Of a DNA stretch of 64,000 nucleotides, positions 62,170 to 64,000 are shown piece by piece. The position numbers were made by a program, and so were the translations under genes. Source of the DNA: Colletes latitarsis. Its lineage: Eukaryota; Arthropoda; Insecta; Hymenoptera; Colletidae. The notes under the pieces were generated by a model. The model was not told the origin of the DNA. It did no database searches and saw only the letters and a list, made by a program, of their open reading frames with translations. The stretch spans positions 744,001-808,000 of the forward strand of contig NW_027488385.1 in NCBI RefSeq assembly GCF_051014445.1. Reading direction: 5' to 3'. The stretch's first letter is position 1; every line of letters starts with the position of its first letter.

Positions 62170-64000
62170 GACCTAACATGCGTTATCCTCTAGAATATTT
62201 ATCAAGACCAGGTTTAATTGAATGTTTCAGTGTGGTACCACTTTACTACGTGATCCAGAGCAGAAAAAACCCTCGATCAGGTCAACATCTTTGTTAAAAC
62301 TGCGAAAGTATGACCCTGATGAGGGCAAATCCCAGGCCTAACCTAGACCTAACTTGCGTTATCCTCTAAAATATTGATCGAAACCAGGTTTAATTGACTG
62401 TTTCAGTGTGGTACCACATTACTACGTCATACAATCCAGAAACAGCCCAGGATCTAGCCATCAAGTATGAGAAATATGCGAAAGAATGTGCCTGATGAGA
62501 GCAAATCCCAGACCTACCCTAGACCTAACATGAATTATTCTCTAAAATATTGATCGAAACCAGGTTTAATTGACTGTTTCAGTGTTGTACTTCATTACTA
62601 CGTGATGCAATCCAGAAAAAGCCCAGGATCTAGCCATCAAGTATGAGAAATATGCGAAAGAATGAGCCTGATGAGGGCAAATCCTAGACCTAACCCAGAC
62701 CTAACATGCGTTATCCTCTAAAATGTTTATCAAGACCAGGTTTAATTGAATGTTTCAGTGTAGTATCACACTACTACGTGACCCAAACCAGAAAAAACCC
62801 AGGATCTGTTCAACAAGTATGTGAAAAACGCGAAAGTATGAGCCTGATGAGGGCAAATCCCGGACCTATCCCAGACCTAACTTGCGTTATCCTCTAAAAT
62901 ATTGATCGAAACCTGGTTTAATCGACTATTTCAGTGTGGTACCACATTACTATGTGATCCAAACCAGAAAAAAACCCAGGATCCGTTCAACAAGTATGTG
63001 AAGAATTCGAAAGTATGAGTCTGAAGAGTGAAAATCCCAGACCTAACCTAGACCTCACATGCGTTATCCTCTAAAATATTGATCCAAACCAGGTTTAATG
63101 GACTGTTTCAGTGTGGTACCACACTACTACGTGATCCAAACCAGAGAAAACCCAGGATCTGTTCAACAAGTATGTAAAAAACGCGAAAGTATGAGCCCGA
63201 TGAGGGCAAATCCCAGACCCATCCCAGAGCTAACTATGCGTTATCCTCTAAAATATTGCTCAAAACCAGGTTTAATTGACTGTTTCAGTGTGGTACCACA
63301 TTACTATGTGATCCAAACCAGAAAAAACCCAGGATCCGTTCAACAAGTATGTGAAGAATTCGAAAGTATGAGTCTGAAGAGTGAAAATCCCAGACCTAAC
63401 CTAGACCTCACATGCGTTATCCTCTAAAATATTGATCCAAACCAGGTTTAATGGACTGTTTCAGTGTGGTACCACACTACTACGTGATCCAAACCAGAAA
63501 AAACCCAGGATCCGTTCAACAAGTATGTGAAGAATGCGAAAGTATGAGGCTGATGAGTGAAAATCCTAGGCCTACCCTAGACCTAACATGCGTTATCCTC
63601 AAACATATTGATCGAAACCTGGTTTAATCGACTGTTTCAGTGTGGTACCACATTACTATGTGATCCAAACCAGAAAATAACCCAGGATCTGTTCAACGAG
63701 TATGTGAAGTGTGCGAAAGTATGAGCCTGATGAGGGCAAATCTTAGACCTAACCCAGACCTAAGATGCGTTATCCTCTAAAATATTTATCCAGAACAGGT
63801 TTCATTGAATGTTTCAGTGTGGTACCACTTTGCTACGTGATCCAATCCAGAAATAGCCCAGGATCTAGCCATGAAGTATGAGAAATATGCGATAGTAAGA
63901 GCCTGATGAGGGCAAATCCTAGACCTATCCCAGACCTAACTTGCGTTATCCTCTAAAATATTGATCGAAACCAGGCTTAATTGACAGTTTCAGCGTGGTA
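62170..64000. repeat. Right-edge block repeating pieces of R0
   Basis: 62178-62950 aligns to 15153-15925 at an offset of 47025. 63098-64000 aligns to 12903-13804 at 50195-50196, with one base of difference at the GGATCTGTTC/GGATCATTC site. The array is still running at base 64000, so this copy of the large HOR continues beyond the window. Confidence 0.83.

Larger units (their letters stand above)
1..64000. repeat. Satellite DNA array, 176/177-bp monomers, covering the whole window
   Basis: The same unit recurs end to end with no interruption. For example, the ATGCGTTATCCTC landmark starts at 34525, 34701 and 34877, and at 47737 and 47913, each 176 bp apart. A 177-bp form arises where GAAAATAACCC replaces GAAAAAACCC. 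All monomers read in one direction and I found no inverted unit. A typical monomer has 72 G+C in 176 bases. Unit length, array size and higher-order structure fit a eukaryotic centromeric or pericentromeric satellite. That location is inferred from general knowledge of such satellites, because nothing in the window proves kinetochore association. The family is not one I recognise. No gene, RNA gene, transposon or unique spacer is visible anywhere in the window. Confidence 0.97.

Noticed and set aside
2589..63427. More than fifty + strand open frames of 60-115 codons with near-identical peptides beginning MRYPLKYLSRPGL
   Set aside because: They recur with the satellite period, end where the 176-bp unit shifts frame or at one recurrent TAA, show no codon-level constraint that I can see, and have no promoter, domain or unique flank. 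They are products of the repeat.
1..64000. CRISPR array
   Set aside because: The repeated unit is 176 bp and contiguous, with no constant short repeat separated by unique spacers and no cas genes.
1..64000. CENP-B box in the monomer
   Set aside because: I looked for the TTCG....A..CGGG core on both strands in the common subtypes. TTCGTGATCC units lack the required CGGG, and no other candidate fits.
1..64000. tRNA, rRNA or small RNA genes within the repeat
   Set aside because: No conserved tRNA box pair, cloverleaf or rRNA segment is visible. The dyads found are 11-16 bp and isolated.

Overview
The whole 64 kb window is one uninterrupted tandem satellite DNA array. I see no unique sequence, transposon, RNA gene or credible protein-coding gene in it. 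The basic unit is about 176 bp, and a common subtype is 177 bp, so the window holds roughly 360 monomers. All are head-to-tail in the same orientation. A typical monomer taken by eye is about 41% GC. A unit close to nucleosomal length, a very long homogeneous array and layered higher-order repeats (HORs) are what eukaryotic centromeric or pericentromeric satellites look like (human alpha satellite 171 bp, Arabidopsis about 178 bp). I do not recognise the family and cannot name the organism. The centromeric role is inference.

Monomer numbering used below starts at the ATGCGTTATCCTC motif (position 1). Landmarks are: an AAACC-N-GGTTT dyad at about 28-38; a perfect palindrome TGTGGTACCACA at about 54-65; an A-rich GAAAAAACCC tract at about 86-95; a switchable cassette at about 97-127 with at least four alternative forms; and a CCTAACCTAGACCTAAC tail at about 160-176. 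Monomers are mosaics of a few subtypes distinguished mainly by the cassette.

Layout: 1-4880 is duplicated as about 5115-9630, the copies differing by whole-monomer gains and losses. 9630-11280 is a mixed stretch. 11280-12660 recurs at 19203-20583. 12660-18140 holds the first copy (R0) of a large HOR plus shorter duplicated pieces. 18147-19205 is a four-monomer HOR. 20250-26740 recurs as 33990-41180 (about 14 kb offset). Within this, 24820-29433 (R1) and 29594-34187 (R2) are near-identical tandem blocks of about 27 monomers, and a third copy (R3) lies at about 39110-43170. 43523-44690 recurs from 16400-17570. 44742-48130 is again the four-monomer HOR. 48130-53220 is a more irregular mixture. 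53220-57350 contains a unit that repeats with a 17-monomer offset (about 2994 bp). 57361-61260 carries two copies of a block also found at 36.1-38.0 kb. 62170-64000 repeats pieces of 13-16 kb and runs off the window edge.

Nothing here works as a gene set. The biology visible is array evolution by unequal exchange and conversion: offsets that are whole numbers of monomers, hybrid monomers at exchange junctions, and nested duplications of different age. Short open frames (63-115 codons, all on the + strand) come from the repeat itself and are not annotated as genes.
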